DNA of 37,386 nt from Marivivens sp. (GTDB taxonomy: Bacteria > Pseudomonadota > Alphaproteobacteria > Rhodobacterales > Rhodobacteraceae): the NCBI GenBank assembly GCA_023254495.1, contig JALRLK010000080.1, positions 1-37,386 on the forward strand. Reading direction: 5' to 3'. The position numbers and the translations under genes were made by a program. Shown here piece after piece: positions 27,008 to 35,629 of the stretch. Each line of letters opens with the position of its first letter. Position 1 is the stretch's first letter. A model generated the notes under the pieces. That model was not told the DNA's origin. It did no database searches and was given only the letters and a program-made list of their open reading frames with translations.

Positions 27008-27490
27008 TCAACGCGACAAATGCAACGGATCAAAGCTGCGCAGGATCGCCTTGAGTTCGGGCTCGTCCACCTTCTTGGCCGCCTTCTTGAGCGAGAACCA
27101 TTTTCGGATGCGCTGTTCCCGCTCGGGCCACTCGGCCAGAATTTCGGTCACAAGAACCGGATAGACCAGCACAATCACCGGAATATCGCCGGTCTTGAGC
27201 CGCTTCACATAGGAATAGACGCCAAGGCAGGTGTCCTTCGGTGTGCCCTTCAGGCCCGCTTCCTCATAGGCTTCGATCGCGGCGGCATCGGCGGGCGTCT
27301 GCTTGTGCATCGGCCAGCCCTTGGGCAGGATCCACCGCTTGGTGCGGCGGCTGGTGACGAGGCAGACCTCGACCTCGCCCTCGACGATCCGGTAGCAGAG
27401 CGCCGCAAATTGCGAGCGCACATCGGTCTTGCGCCCCGATTGAAACTTGAGCGAGATCTGAACGGGTCCGGACATTGGTTCGCCTGCCAT
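27008..27490 (-). CDS. NUDIX hydrolase (DIPP-like)
   Basis: A 160-residue NUDIX protein resembling diphosphoinositol polyphosphate phosphohydrolase-like members: WILPKGWPMHKQ leads into the NUDIX box, ending IEAYEEAGLKG. The box departs from consensus: the first Glu of Gx5E is Gln, and the Arg of REUxEE is Ile, while the two metal-binding glutamates (EE) are kept. Activity is therefore likely but not certain. The start ATG has GGAGAG close upstream; an ATG five codons later is possible. It is divergent from modA with 115 bases between. Confidence 0.88.
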   Translation of the reverse strand: MAGEPMSGPVQISLKFQSGRKTDVRSQFAALCYRIVEGEVEVCLVTSRRTKRWILPKGWPMHKQTPADAAAIEAYEEAGLKGTPKDTCLGVYSYVKRLKTGDIPVIVLVYPVLVTEILAEWPEREQRIRKWFSLKKAAKKVDEPELKAILRSFDPLHLSR

Positions 27491-27540
27491 GAACTCTCCG
27501 GCTGCTTGCTGCTCCTAGGCCGGTGAAATGCTTTTTATTG

Positions 27541-27556
27541 CGGGCGATTGTGCCCG
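27541..27556. other. Hairpin in the NUDIX-modA divergent region
   Basis: Arms CGGGC and GCCCG pair across a 6-base loop, flanked by TTTTTATT and ATTTCTTC. No sequence resembling a full ModE box was found, so the link to molybdate control is unproven. Confidence 0.2.
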
Positions 27557-27605
27557 ATTTCTTCATGGGTTGCCAGCCACAATGGCAAAGCGATATTTGC
27601 AGGCC

Positions 27606-28355
27606 ATGTTCAAGCGCCTTCTGCCCATTGTCGCGGCGATGTTGCTGGCCCTGCCCGCCGGGGCCGGCCCCTTGGTCATCTTCGCCGCCGCCAGCCTGCA
27701 AGGCCCGCTCGACGAGGCGGTGGCCGGATGGGAGGCCGAGACCGGAGGCGAGGCCCTGATCTCCTACGCGGGGACCTCGGCCCTCGCCCGCCAGATCGAC
27801 GCAGGCGCGCCCGCCGACATTTTCATCTCGGCCAGCGCCGACTGGATGGACTGGCTTGAAGGTGCGGGCGGGATCAACCCCGAAAGCCGCGTCGACCTTT
27901 TGGGCAATGCGCTCGTGGTCGGGGGGCATGGCGATCCTATTGATCCTCTGGACGAGCTGCCCGCCCGCTTGGGCGAGGGCCGCATCGCTCTGGCGCTGAC
28001 CAATTCCGTCCCCGCCGGCATCTATGCCCGCACAGCGCTCGAGGCGCTAGGCCTTTGGGAGCCGCTCGCGGCGCGCATCGTCGAGACGGACAACGTCCGC
28101 GCCGCCCTCACACTCGCCGATCTGGGCGAGGCCGAGATGGCCATCGTCTACCGCTCCGACGCCACCGCCGCGCCCGACCTTGCGATCCTCGCGACCTTCC
28201 CCGAGGCGGCGCACCCGCCGATCGTCTATCCAGCCGCCGTCACCGCCGAGAGCGCCGCACCCGAAGCCGCCGCCAGCCTCCTTCAGTGGTTGCAGGGCGG
28301 GGCCGCTGCCGCCATCTTCCTCTCTGCGGGTTTCGATGTGAAAGGGGGGCCGTGA
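27606..28355 (+). CDS. modA: Molybdate ABC transporter, periplasmic binding protein
   Basis: A 249-residue ModA. The chosen start gives a classical signal peptide (MFKRLLPIVAAMLLALPAGA), and the mature protein begins with GPLVIFAAASLQGPL, the oxyanion-binding N-terminus of the family; two earlier in-frame starts lack ribosome-binding sites. Other family segments are YAGTSALARQIDAGAPADIFISAS and TNSVPAGIYA. It binds molybdate or tungstate and delivers it to ModB. Its stop overlaps the ATG of modB. Confidence 0.95.
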   Translation: MFKRLLPIVAAMLLALPAGAGPLVIFAAASLQGPLDEAVAGWEAETGGEALISYAGTSALARQIDAGAPADIFISASADWMDWLEGAGGINPESRVDLLGNALVVGGHGDPIDPLDELPARLGEGRIALALTNSVPAGIYARTALEALGLWEPLAARIVETDNVRAALTLADLGEAEMAIVYRSDATAAPDLAILATFPEAAHPPIVYPAAVTAESAAPEAAASLLQWLQGGAAAAIFLSAGFDVKGGP

Positions 28356-29050
28356 TGGAAGGGCTCGGCCCCGAAGAATGGCAGGCCGTCTGGCTTTCGG
28401 TTCGCGTGGCCGCAACCGCGACGCTTATCAGCGTGCCGCTTGCCCTTCTTGCCGCGCTGGCCTTGGCGCGGGGTCGGTTCCCGGGGCGCTGGGCCTTCAA
28501 TATCCTCGTCCACCTGCCGCTGATCATGCCGCCTGTGGTGACGGGCTACCTCCTCCTCCTCGCCTTTGGCCGCAAAGGCCCGCTTGGCGCCTTCTTCGAT
28601 GAGGTATTCGGCCTCGTCTTCGCCTTCCGTTGGACCGGAGCCGCCCTTGCCGCCGGTGTCATGGGCTTCCCCCTTGTCGTCCGCGCCATTCGCCTCGCCA
28701 TCGAGGCGGTCGACCCCAAGTTCGAAGAAGCCGCCGCCACCCTCGGCGCCTCGCGCTGGCGCATCTTCTCCACCGTGACCCTGCCGATGATCCTGCCCGG
28801 CATCCTCGCGGGTGCGATCCTCGGCTTCGCCAAGGGCTTGGGCGAGTTCGGAGCGACGATTACCTTCGTCTCCAACATCCCCGGCCAGACCCGCACCCTG
28901 CCGCTCGCCATCGATGCCGCCCTCGATGTGCCGGGGGCCGAGCCTTTGGCCTTAAGCCTCGCGGTCGTCTCGGTCGTCCTCGCCGCTGCGGCGCTTGGCC
29001 TCTCGGAATGGCTTGCGCGGCGCTCGCTCAAGAAAACGGGGGCGCTCTGA
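28355..29050 (+). CDS. modB: Molybdate ABC transporter permease
   Basis: A 231-residue inner-membrane permease with about five to six helices. The cytoplasmic EAA motif, which docks on the ATPase, is visible as EEAAATLGASRWRIFSTVTL, followed by GFAKGLGEFGATITF, a ModB hallmark. The start is fixed by overlap with the modA stop (TGATGG), and the stop overlaps the modC ATG in the same manner. Confidence 0.96.
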   Translation: MEGLGPEEWQAVWLSVRVAATATLISVPLALLAALALARGRFPGRWAFNILVHLPLIMPPVVTGYLLLLAFGRKGPLGAFFDEVFGLVFAFRWTGAALAAGVMGFPLVVRAIRLAIEAVDPKFEEAAATLGASRWRIFSTVTLPMILPGILAGAILGFAKGLGEFGATITFVSNIPGQTRTLPLAIDAALDVPGAEPLALSLAVVSVVLAAAALGLSEWLARRSLKKTGAL

Positions 29051-30114
29051 TGCTCTCTGTCGATCTGCGGATAGAGCTCCCCGACTTCACCGCCGAGGCC
29101 GCCTTTGAGGCCCCCGCCGGCGTTACCGCCGTTTTCGGCCGCTCCGGCGCGGGCAAGACCACACTCATCAACGCCTTGGCCGGTCTCGTCCGCCCCGCCT
29201 CTGGCCGGATCGAGGTGGGCGGCACCGTCCTTTTCGACGCCGCCAAGGGGATCGACCTCGACGTTCAGGCCCGCAAGGTCGGCTATGTCTTTCAGGATGG
29301 CCGTCTTTTCCCGCACATGACCGTCGCCCGAAACCTCGTCTATGGTGGCTCGGTCGACGCCGAGCGGGTGATCGCCATGCTCGGCCTCGGCCCGCTTCTT
29401 CAGCGGATGCCAGCGACCCTCTCCGGCGGCGAGCGCCAACGTGTAGCCTTGGGCCGCGCTCTCATGTCAGGCCCGCGAATCCTTTTGATGGACGAGCCGC
29501 TTTCCGCACTCGACGCCGAGCGCAAAGAGGAAATCCTGCCCTATCTCGAACGCCTGCGCGACGAGACCAAGCTGCCAATCCTCTATGTCAGCCACGATAT
29601 GTCCGAAGTGGCGCGTCTGGCAACGACGCTGGTGATCCTCGATCGGGGCAGGGTGCTGCGGGCGGGACCGGTGGCCGAAGTCCTCTCCGATCCCGCCTCG
29701 GTCCGCAGCCTCGGCGTGCGCGAAGCGGGCGCGGTGATCACCGGTACGGTCGAAAGCTATGACGCCACCGACGACCTCAGCCGCCTTGTCTTTGATGGCG
29801 GCGTGTTGATCCTGCCCTGCCGCCTCGGCCCCGAAGGCACGACCGCACGCGTCCGCGTGGCGGCATCGGATGTGATTCTGGTCCGCACCGCCCCGAAAGA
29901 GATCAGCGCCCTCAACGTCTTGCCGGTGAAGATCACCGGCCTCGCCCAAGGCAAAGGCCCCGGCGTCGCGGTTGGCCTCGAAGCCGGAAGCGGCCGCCTC
30001 CTCGCCCGAGTCACAAGACGCTCGGCTGCGGCGCTCGAGCTGAAGGAAGGGCAGGAGATATTCGCGATTATCAAAGCCACGGCCGTTGCGCGGCGGGATA
30101 TCGGGCATAGCTAG
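29050..30114 (+). CDS. modC: Molybdate ABC transporter ATP-binding protein
   Basis: A 354-residue ATPase that powers ModB. Walker A is GRSGAGKTT (30-38), the Q-loop glutamine is in VFQDGR (about 82), the signature is LSGGERQ (124-130) and Walker B is LLMDEP (145-150). The C-terminal part (about 285-350) is a Mop-type molybdate-binding domain (VLPVKITGLAQ and later ARVTRRSAAALEL), which senses intracellular molybdate and inhibits transport in characterised homologues. It ends 41 bases before the convergent tRNA-Thr gene. Confidence 0.97.
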   Translation: MLSVDLRIELPDFTAEAAFEAPAGVTAVFGRSGAGKTTLINALAGLVRPASGRIEVGGTVLFDAAKGIDLDVQARKVGYVFQDGRLFPHMTVARNLVYGGSVDAERVIAMLGLGPLLQRMPATLSGGERQRVALGRALMSGPRILLMDEPLSALDAERKEEILPYLERLRDETKLPILYVSHDMSEVARLATTLVILDRGRVLRAGPVAEVLSDPASVRSLGVREAGAVITGTVESYDATDDLSRLVFDGGVLILPCRLGPEGTTARVRVAASDVILVRTAPKEISALNVLPVKITGLAQGKGPGVAVGLEAGSGRLLARVTRRSAAALELKEGQEIFAIIKATAVARRDIGHS

Positions 30115-30155
30115 GGTCGGCCCTGTGGGGCGCCACCGACTGTCCTGAGGGGGGA

Positions 30156-30230
30156 TGGTGCTGCGAGAGAGGATTGAACTCTCGACCTCTCCCTTACCAA
30201 GGGAGTGCTCTGCCACTGAGCTACCGCAGC
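30156..30230 (-). tRNA. tRNA-Thr(GGU)
   Basis: The minus strand folds into a complete 75-base cloverleaf with CCA encoded. The acceptor arm GCTGCGG pairs with TCGCAGC plus discriminator A. The D arm reads AGCTCAGTGGCAGAGC. The anticodon arm is CTCCC-TTGGTAA-GGGAG, giving anticodon GGT (codons ACC/ACU). The T arm is CGAGAG-TTCAATC-CTCTCT-like with the usual GGTC start. No insertion element or repeat of its 3' end was found nearby. Confidence 0.96.
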
Positions 30231-30317
30231 GTCCGTGAGGCGGGGGATTAGCGGCAATCCGCTGGACGTGCAAGCCCTCTCTGGACGGTTTTTGCACCTT
30301 CCTTTAACACGGGGGCC

Positions 30318-30503
30318 ATGACGAAGATTTCAAGCCCGAAAACCGGGGCCAAGCCGGGCGCGAGCCGCGACGACAGGCTCAAGGCTGCGCTCAAGGCCAA
30401 TATTGCCCGGCGCAAGGCGCAGGCACGGGCGCGGGCGGCATCGGGCCAAGAGATTGACATGGAGGCAGAGGCCGGAGAAGCCTCGCCATTGAGGAAAGAG
30501 TAG
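30318..30503 (+). CDS. Small basic hypothetical protein upstream of murA
   Basis: A 61-residue, very basic, probably helical protein. The core (DDRLKAALKANIARRKAQAR) is rich in Arg, Lys and Ala, followed by a short acidic tail. It has no membrane segment. GGGG lies just before the ATG. Similar short basic proteins are common just upstream of murA in Rhodobacterales, from general experience; no function is known to me. It ends 6 bases before murA and is probably cotranscribed with it. Confidence 0.72.
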   Translation: MTKISSPKTGAKPGASRDDRLKAALKANIARRKAQARARAASGQEIDMEAEAGEASPLRKE

Positions 30504-30509
30504 GCAGGT

Positions 30510-31778
30510 ATGGATTCCATTATTGTTCGGGGTGGCACGCCCCTTCACGGCCAGATTCGCATCGCGGGCGCCAAGAACGCGGCACTGACGCTGATGCCGG
30601 CCACGCTTCTGACCGAAGAGCCGCTGACGCTCACCAACGTCCCGCGCCTGTCGGACATCCGCACCATGAGCCAGCTTCTGCAATCGCTCGGCACCGAGGT
30701 TGCCTCGATGCAGGGCGGGCAGGTGATCACGCTCTCGAGCTATAATCTCGCCTCGACCACCGCCGATTACGAGATCGTCCGCAAGATGCGCGCCTCGAAC
30801 CTCGTCCTCGGTCCGCTTCTGGCGCGGGAAGGCCGCGCCACCGTCTCGCTCCCCGGCGGCTGCGCCATCGGCGCCCGCCCGATGGATATCCATATCACTG
30901 GCCTCGAGGCGCTCGGCGCCGAGATCGAGCTGCGCGACGGCTATCTCCACGCCAAGACCAAGGGCGGCCTTAAGGGCGCCGTGGTCGAACTGCGCTTTGC
31001 CTCGGTGGGCGCGACCGAGAACATCGTCATGGCGGCAACGCTCGCCAAAGGCACGACCGTCTTGAAAAACGCGGCCCGCGAGCCGGAAATCGTCGATCTG
31101 GTCAAATGTCTCCGCGCCATGGGGGCTGAGATCGAGGGCGAAGGCACCTCGACCATCACCATCGAGGGCGTCGACCGCCTGCACGGCGCGACCCATCAGG
31201 TCGTGACTGACCGGATCGAACTTGGCACCTATATGATCGCCCCGATCATCGCCGGTGGCGAAGTCGAGCTCATTGGTGGGCGCACCGACCTTCTGCAATC
31301 TTTCTGCGAGAAACTCGACGAGGCGGGCGTGTCAATCACCGAGAACCCCACTGGGCTCAAGGTAGCCCGCAAGAACGGCCGCATCCGCGCGGTCAACGTC
31401 AAGACAGAGGTTTTCCCCGGCTTCCCGACCGACCTTCAGGCGCAGATGATGGCGCTCATGTGCACCGCCTCGGGCGAAAGCCACCTCGAAGAGACAATCT
31501 TCGAGAACCGCTTCATGCACGCGCCGGAATTGATGCGCATGGGCGCCCAGATCGACGTGCATGGCGGTGTTGCCACGGTGAAAGGCGTCGAACGCCTGCG
31601 CGGCGCGCCCGTGATGGCAACCGACCTGCGCGCCTCGGTCTCGCTCATCCTCGCAGGCCTTGCAGCCGAGGGTGAAACCCGCGTCGCCCGCGTCTATCAT
31701 CTCGATCGCGGCTATGAGCACGTCGAGGAAAAGCTGAGCGCCGTGGGCGCCTCGATCGAAAGGATGAAGGGCGAGTGA
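30510..31778 (+). CDS. murA: UDP-N-acetylglucosamine 1-carboxyvinyltransferase
   Basis: A 422-residue MurA, which transfers enolpyruvate from PEP to UDP-GlcNAc in the first committed step of peptidoglycan synthesis. Lys22 lies in GAKNAAL, and the catalytic cysteine, the fosfomycin target, is Cys118 in [11 protein letters not shown]. The internal repeat of the EPSP-synthase fold is complete. The stop overlaps the GTG start of the DUF2948 gene (GTGA). AGGCAGGT precedes the ATG. Confidence 0.98.
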   Translation: MDSIIVRGGTPLHGQIRIAGAKNAALTLMPATLLTEEPLTLTNVPRLSDIRTMSQLLQSLGTEVASMQGGQVITLSSYNLASTTADYEIVRKMRASNLVLGPLLAREGRATVSLPGGCAIGARPMDIHITGLEALGAEIELRDGYLHAKTKGGLKGAVVELRFASVGATENIVMAATLAKGTTVLKNAAREPEIVDLVKCLRAMGAEIEGEGTSTITIEGVDRLHGATHQVVTDRIELGTYMIAPIIAGGEVELIGGRTDLLQSFCEKLDEAGVSITENPTGLKVARKNGRIRAVNVKTEVFPGFPTDLQAQMMALMCTASGESHLEETIFENRFMHAPELMRMGAQIDVHGGVATVKGVERLRGAPVMATDLRASVSLILAGLAAEGETRVARVYHLDRGYEHVEEKLSAVGASIERMKGE

Positions 31779-32254
31779 GCGAAGACGCACGGTTCGAAGA
31801 CGCAGGCGAAGCCCCGCTGCGGCTAAGGGCACTCGACACAGAGGATCTCTCGGTCCTCTCGGCCTTGGTGCAAGATGCGATCTTCCCCGGCTCGGAAATG
31901 CTCTGGCTGCCGAAAGAGCGCCGCTTCGCCCTCCTCCTCAAGCGCTTCCGCTGGGAAGACACCGACGCCGCCGCCAAACGCGGCCGCCCGGTTGAACGTG
32001 TGCAATCCGTTCTGGCCGTAGAAGACGTGATGAAGGTCCGCTCGCAGGGAATCGACCGGCGAGATAGCGACACGATCCTTTCGATCCTGTCTGTCGTATT
32101 CACCCCCGGCGAGGACGGCACCGGCACGGTGGAATTGACCCTCGCAGGCGATGGCGCCATCGCTTTGGATGTCGAGGCTCTCGAGATCGTCCTAAAAGAC
32201 GTGACCCGCCCCTATATCGCACCTTCCCACAAGACGCCCGATCACGGCGCGTGA
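31775..32254 (+). CDS. DUF2948 family protein
   Basis: A 159-residue protein of a family confined largely to alphaproteobacteria. The conserved core reads [29 protein letters not shown], split by short turns near residue 40, and a later [18 protein letters not shown]. It begins with GTG overlapping the murA stop. It has no signal or membrane segment. Function is unknown; the steady place between murA and hisD suggests read-through from murA. A head-to-head repeat pair follows it. Confidence 0.9.
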   Translation: MSEDARFEDAGEAPLRLRALDTEDLSVLSALVQDAIFPGSEMLWLPKERRFALLLKRFRWEDTDAAAKRGRPVERVQSVLAVEDVMKVRSQGIDRRDSDTILSILSVVFTPGEDGTGTVELTLAGDGAIALDVEALEIVLKDVTRPYIAPSHKTPDHGA

Positions 32255-32308
32255 GGGGCTCTGCCCCTCTGGCCTTCGGCCATTCACCCAGGGATACTTT
32301 TGGGCCTC
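32253..32308 (+). repeat. Rhodobacteraceae-type palindromic repeat, copy 3
   Basis: Starts with the perfect hairpin GAGGGGC-TCT-GCCCCTC (32253-32269), then TGGCC-TTC-GGCCA (32270-32282), then TTCACCCAGGGATACTTTTGGGCCTC. It directly follows the DUF2948 gene and is the inverted partner of copy 4. The two stems make it a likely transcription terminator. Confidence 0.7.
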
Positions 32309-32333
32309 TGAGAGGAAATGGATGTGCTTCTCC

Positions 32334-32390
32334 GAGGCCCATAAATATCCCGGGGGTGAGCGCGCAGTGCGAGGGGGCAGAGCCCCCTTT
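32334..32390 (-). repeat. Rhodobacteraceae-type palindromic repeat, copy 4
   Basis: Read on the minus strand it is GGGGGCTCTGCCCCC, a variable GC stretch, CTCACCCCCGGGATATTTATGGGCCTC, matching copy 3 in reverse orientation with 25 bases between them. The GGGGGC-AGA-GCCCCC stem (32373-32387) is perfect. The pair can also fold as one long cruciform. Confidence 0.7.
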
Positions 32391-32451
32391 CTCCTCCCGC
32401 CATTGAAGCATCGGGCCGCGCTCGTTATCAGGACTGGAACAGGAGATGATA

Positions 32452-33756
32452 ATGCCGCAATTTCTTGAGTCCGCGAGCCCCGATTTCGAGGTGGCATTCA
32501 CCCGCCTTCTTGGCATGAAGCGCGAGGATAGCCCCGATGTCGATGCCATTGTCGCTTCGATCATTGCCGATGTGCGGTCTCGCGGCGATGCGGCGGTGAT
32601 CGAGCTGACGGCCAAGTTTGACCGGCTGACACTGACTCCCGAAACGCTCCGATTCTCCGATACAGAGATCGACGCGCTTTGCGCCAAAGTGCCCGCTGCC
32701 GAACGGGAGGCGCTTGAGCTCGCTGCGGAGCGCATTCGCTCCTATCACACCCGCCAGATGCCAGATGATGCGAGCTGGACCGATGAGACGGGCGCAACCC
32801 TTGGCTGGCGTTGGACGGCTGTCGAGGCGGCGGGGCTTTATGTGCCGGGAGGGCTTGCCTCCTATCCGTCCTCCGTTCTGATGAATGCGATCCCCGCAAA
32901 GGTCGCCGGTGTGGATCGTCTTGCCATTACCGTTCCGACGCCGGACGGTCAGGCCAATCCGCTCGTTCTGCTCGCTGCCCGCCTTGCCGGTGTCGACGAG
33001 GTCTACCGCATCGGCGGGGCTCAGGCGATTGCCGCGCTCGCCTATGGCACCGAGACCATCGCTCCGGTCGACAAGATCACCGGACCCGGCAACGCTTTCG
33101 TCGCGGCCGCCAAGCGGCGTGTTTTCGGCAAGGTCGGCATCGACATGATTGCCGGCCCCTCGGAAATCCTCGTCATTGCGGATGGCGACAACGATCCCGA
33201 CTGGATCGCCCTCGATCTTCTGAGCCAAGCCGAGCATGACGAAAGCGCCCAGTCGATCCTGATCACCACCGATCCCGACTTTGGCCGCGCCGTCGCTGCC
33301 GCGGTCGACAAGCGCCTCGAGACCCTCGAGCGCCGCGCCATCGCCGGGGCCAGCTGGCGCGAATTTGGCGCGGTGATCACCGTGCGCGATCCGGACGAGG
33401 CTTTGCGCCTCGCCGACCGGATCGCCCCTGAACACCTCGAGCTGTGTGTCGCGGATGCCGAGGCCCTTGCCGCCCGCATCCGCCACGCGGGCGCGATCTT
33501 CATCGGTGGCTGGACGCCCGAAGCGATCGGCGATTACATCGGCGGGCCGAACCACGTTCTTCCCACGGCCCGTTCGGCGCGGTTCTCGTCGGGGCTTTCG
33601 GTGATGGATTTCCTCAAACGCACGACCCTCTCGCGGATGACCCCCGAAGCGCTGCGTGCTATTGGTCCTGCCGCCGAAACGCTGGCGAAATCGGAAAGCC
33701 TCGAGGCGCACGGCCTTTCGGTCCGCGCCCGGCTTGACCGGCTGAACAAGGGATAG
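32452..33756 (+). CDS. hisD: Histidinol dehydrogenase
   Basis: A 434-residue zinc enzyme carrying out the last two steps of histidine synthesis (histidinol to histidine with two NAD+). The zinc and catalytic residues are all present at the family's usual numbers: Gln259 and His262 (LSQAEHD), Glu327 and His328 (PEHLEL), Asp361 and His420. The start giving MPQFLESASP has AGGAG 6 bases upstream; an ATG two codons earlier is less well spaced. It is followed after 3 bases by the UPF0262 gene. A pair of repeats precedes it, so it probably has its own promoter. Confidence 0.98.
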   Translation: MPQFLESASPDFEVAFTRLLGMKREDSPDVDAIVASIIADVRSRGDAAVIELTAKFDRLTLTPETLRFSDTEIDALCAKVPAAEREALELAAERIRSYHTRQMPDDASWTDETGATLGWRWTAVEAAGLYVPGGLASYPSSVLMNAIPAKVAGVDRLAITVPTPDGQANPLVLLAARLAGVDEVYRIGGAQAIAALAYGTETIAPVDKITGPGNAFVAAAKRRVFGKVGIDMIAGPSEILVIADGDNDPDWIALDLLSQAEHDESAQSILITTDPDFGRAVAAAVDKRLETLERRAIAGASWREFGAVITVRDPDEALRLADRIAPEHLELCVADAEALAARIRHAGAIFIGGWTPEAIGDYIGGPNHVLPTARSARFSSGLSVMDFLKRTTLSRMTPEALRAIGPAAETLAKSESLEAHGLSVRARLDRLNKG

Positions 33757-33759
33757 GCC

Positions 33760-34239
33760 ATGTCAAAAATCATCCATATCGAGCTTGACGATTCCGGTCT
33801 CCCGGCCCCGACCCCCGAGATCGAGCAGGAACGTCGTGTGGCGATGTTCGATCTTCTTGAGGCCAACAGCTTCGCATTGCCCGCCCGCGAGGGGCGCGAG
33901 GTGCCACCGGGGCCCTACAAGTTCCACCTGTCGATCCGCGATCGCCGCCTCGTCTTTGGCATCGCCACCGAGGACGAGACGCCCGCCGGAGAGTTTCACC
34001 TCTCACTCGGGCCGTTCCGGCAGGTGGTGAAGGATTACTTCCAGATTTGCGAGAGCTATTTCGACGCTGTGAAAACCGCCGCCCCGAGCCAGATCGAAAC
34101 CATCGACATGGCCCGCCGCGGCATCCACAACGAAGGCGCCCGCGTGCTGCAAGAGCGTCTCGAAGGCAAGGCCGAGGTCGACACCGACACCGCCCGCCGC
34201 CTCTTCACCCTGATCTGCGTTCTGCATTTCGGGGGCTAG
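33760..34239 (+). CDS. UPF0262 family protein
   Basis: A 159-residue protein of UPF0262, an alphaproteobacterial family without known function. Conserved parts are SKIIHIELDD at the N-terminus, GPYKFHLSIRDRRLVFGI, FRQVVKDYFQICESYFDAVK and MARRGIHNEGARVLQERL near the C-terminus. No signal or membrane segment. It follows hisD closely and is 1 base before the phosphatase-like gene, so the three genes are likely cotranscribed. Confidence 0.93.
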   Translation: MSKIIHIELDDSGLPAPTPEIEQERRVAMFDLLEANSFALPAREGREVPPGPYKFHLSIRDRRLVFGIATEDETPAGEFHLSLGPFRQVVKDYFQICESYFDAVKTAAPSQIETIDMARRGIHNEGARVLQERLEGKAEVDTDTARRLFTLICVLHFGG

Positions 34240-34240
34240 G

Positions 34241-34744
34241 ATGGAGGCAGACAAGAGCCCCAGCGCCCTGCCGCAATCTGTCTTGTTCTGCTGCGATCAT
34301 AACGCGGTCCGCTCGCCTATGGCCGAGGGGATCATGAAGAAGTTCTACGGTCAGGCCTGCTATATTCAGTCGGTCGGCGTTCACAACGACCTCGAGATCG
34401 ATGGGTTTGCCGTGGCTGTCTGTCAGGAAATCGGGGTCGAGCTCTCGCGCCACCGCTCGCGCTCGTTCGACGAGATGCAGGAGTGGGGGGACGACCTGTC
34501 GTCCTTCGATCTGGTGCTGGCGCTTTCGCCTGCGAGCCAGCGCCGCGCGCTCGACCTCACACGCTTCTATCATCTCGATGTGGAATACTGGCCCGTCCTC
34601 GACCCGACCGGCCTTGGCGAGGGGCGTGAGGCGCGGCTCGTGAGCTATCGCCAGACACGCGACCAGATCATCGCGCGCCTGATCGATCGCTTTGGCCCGC
34701 CGACCGAGGCCGGAAATGAACAGTTCGGAGGTCCGGCAGAATGA
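34241..34744 (+). CDS. Low molecular weight phosphotyrosine phosphatase family protein
   Basis: A 167-residue member of the LMW-PTP/arsenate reductase fold. The phosphate loop is CDHNAVRS (Cys18-x5-Arg24-Ser25), and a candidate general acid sits in VLDPTG. The loop differs from the classical CxGNxCRS version, and the same variant with the hisD-UPF0262 neighbourhood occurs in other alphaproteobacteria from general experience. Substrate unknown; protein tyrosine phosphate is plausible. The stop overlaps the ATG of the next gene (ATGA). Confidence 0.88.
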   Translation: MEADKSPSALPQSVLFCCDHNAVRSPMAEGIMKKFYGQACYIQSVGVHNDLEIDGFAVAVCQEIGVELSRHRSRSFDEMQEWGDDLSSFDLVLALSPASQRRALDLTRFYHLDVEYWPVLDPTGLGEGREARLVSYRQTRDQIIARLIDRFGPPTEAGNEQFGGPAE

Positions 34745-35622
34745 AGATCGCAACATCTGTCTATCGTCCGGTTTGGCACGCCGATCAGGCTTCGCTCGAG
34801 GCAAGGCTCGAGGCTTGGGTGGCCGATGCAGCCAATGCCGGGGCACAGATCCTTGTATTCCCCGAATACGGCGGCGTCGAAGCGGCTATGATCGGCGAAC
34901 GGCCCAAGGGCCTCTGGGCTGTCGCATGGGCCGAGCGGGTGGCGGATGCCGCCGAGGGATGGGTGCAGCTTCACGCAAGGCTCGCGCAGAAATACGGGGT
35001 CTATATACTTGCCGGATCTCTGATGGCCCGAGCGGCTCAGGGCATTGTAAACCGATCCTATTTCCTCTCTCCGGAAGGCGGCATCGACTGGTATGACAAG
35101 CTCGTGCCGACCCCGTGGGAACGTCAGGCGATCAGCCTTGCGCCGGGGCAGGAGAACAAGCTCTTCGAGACCCTCTTTGGCAAGATCGGCGTCCAGATAT
35201 GCTATGACAGCGAGTTTCCGCTCTTTACCCGCGCCCTTGTCGAGCGGGGCGCCGATATCATCCTCGTGCCCTCCGCCACCGACTTTGAGGCGGGCTATAC
35301 CCGCGTGCGCCAATCCTGCCGTGCCCGCGCGATCGAAAGCCAATGCCTGATCGTCCATTCCCCGGTTCTGGGGCCGGTCGAAGACTGCCCTCTCCTCGAG
35401 CAAGGCACAGGCTCGGCCGCCATCTTCTGCGCGCCCGACTACGGCCTGCCGCAGAACGGAATCATCGCCCAAGGCGCTGTTGATGCCGAGGGCTGGGTGA
35501 TCGCCGAGGTCGACCCCGCCCGCATCTCCGCCTCGCGCACCTCCGGTCAGGTCAACAACTTTGCCCACTGGCCCGAACAGGATCACCGCGTCAATTCCGT
35601 CACGACCCGGCCCTTCCGCTGA
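34741..35622 (+). CDS. Carbon-nitrogen hydrolase (nitrilase superfamily)
   Basis: A 293-residue amidase with the Glu-Lys-Cys triad of the superfamily: Glu42 (FPEYGG), Lys120 (YDKLVPTPWE) and Cys154 (VQICYDSEFP). Length and simple domain content fit stand-alone amidases such as omega-amidase or N-carbamoyl hydrolases; the substrate is not clear. It starts by overlap with the phosphatase gene. It is followed by an 82-base gap holding the probable infA promoter. Confidence 0.9.
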   Translation: MKIATSVYRPVWHADQASLEARLEAWVADAANAGAQILVFPEYGGVEAAMIGERPKGLWAVAWAERVADAAEGWVQLHARLAQKYGVYILAGSLMARAAQGIVNRSYFLSPEGGIDWYDKLVPTPWERQAISLAPGQENKLFETLFGKIGVQICYDSEFPLFTRALVERGADIILVPSATDFEAGYTRVRQSCRARAIESQCLIVHSPVLGPVEDCPLLEQGTGSAAIFCAPDYGLPQNGIIAQGAVDAEGWVIAEVDPARISASRTSGQVNNFAHWPEQDHRVNSVTTRPFR

Positions 35623-35629
35623 TTATCGC

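Noticed and set aside
27491-27605. ModE-binding site or molybdenum-cofactor riboswitch before modA
   Set aside because: Only a short CGATAT and a 5-bp hairpin were found; no full dyad or riboswitch core fits, and the gap is too short for a cofactor riboswitch.
30156-30230. tRNA-Thr as an integration site for a mobile element
   Set aside because: No integrase gene, no direct repeat of the tRNA 3' end and no compositional shift on either side; flanking genes are ordinary housekeeping genes.
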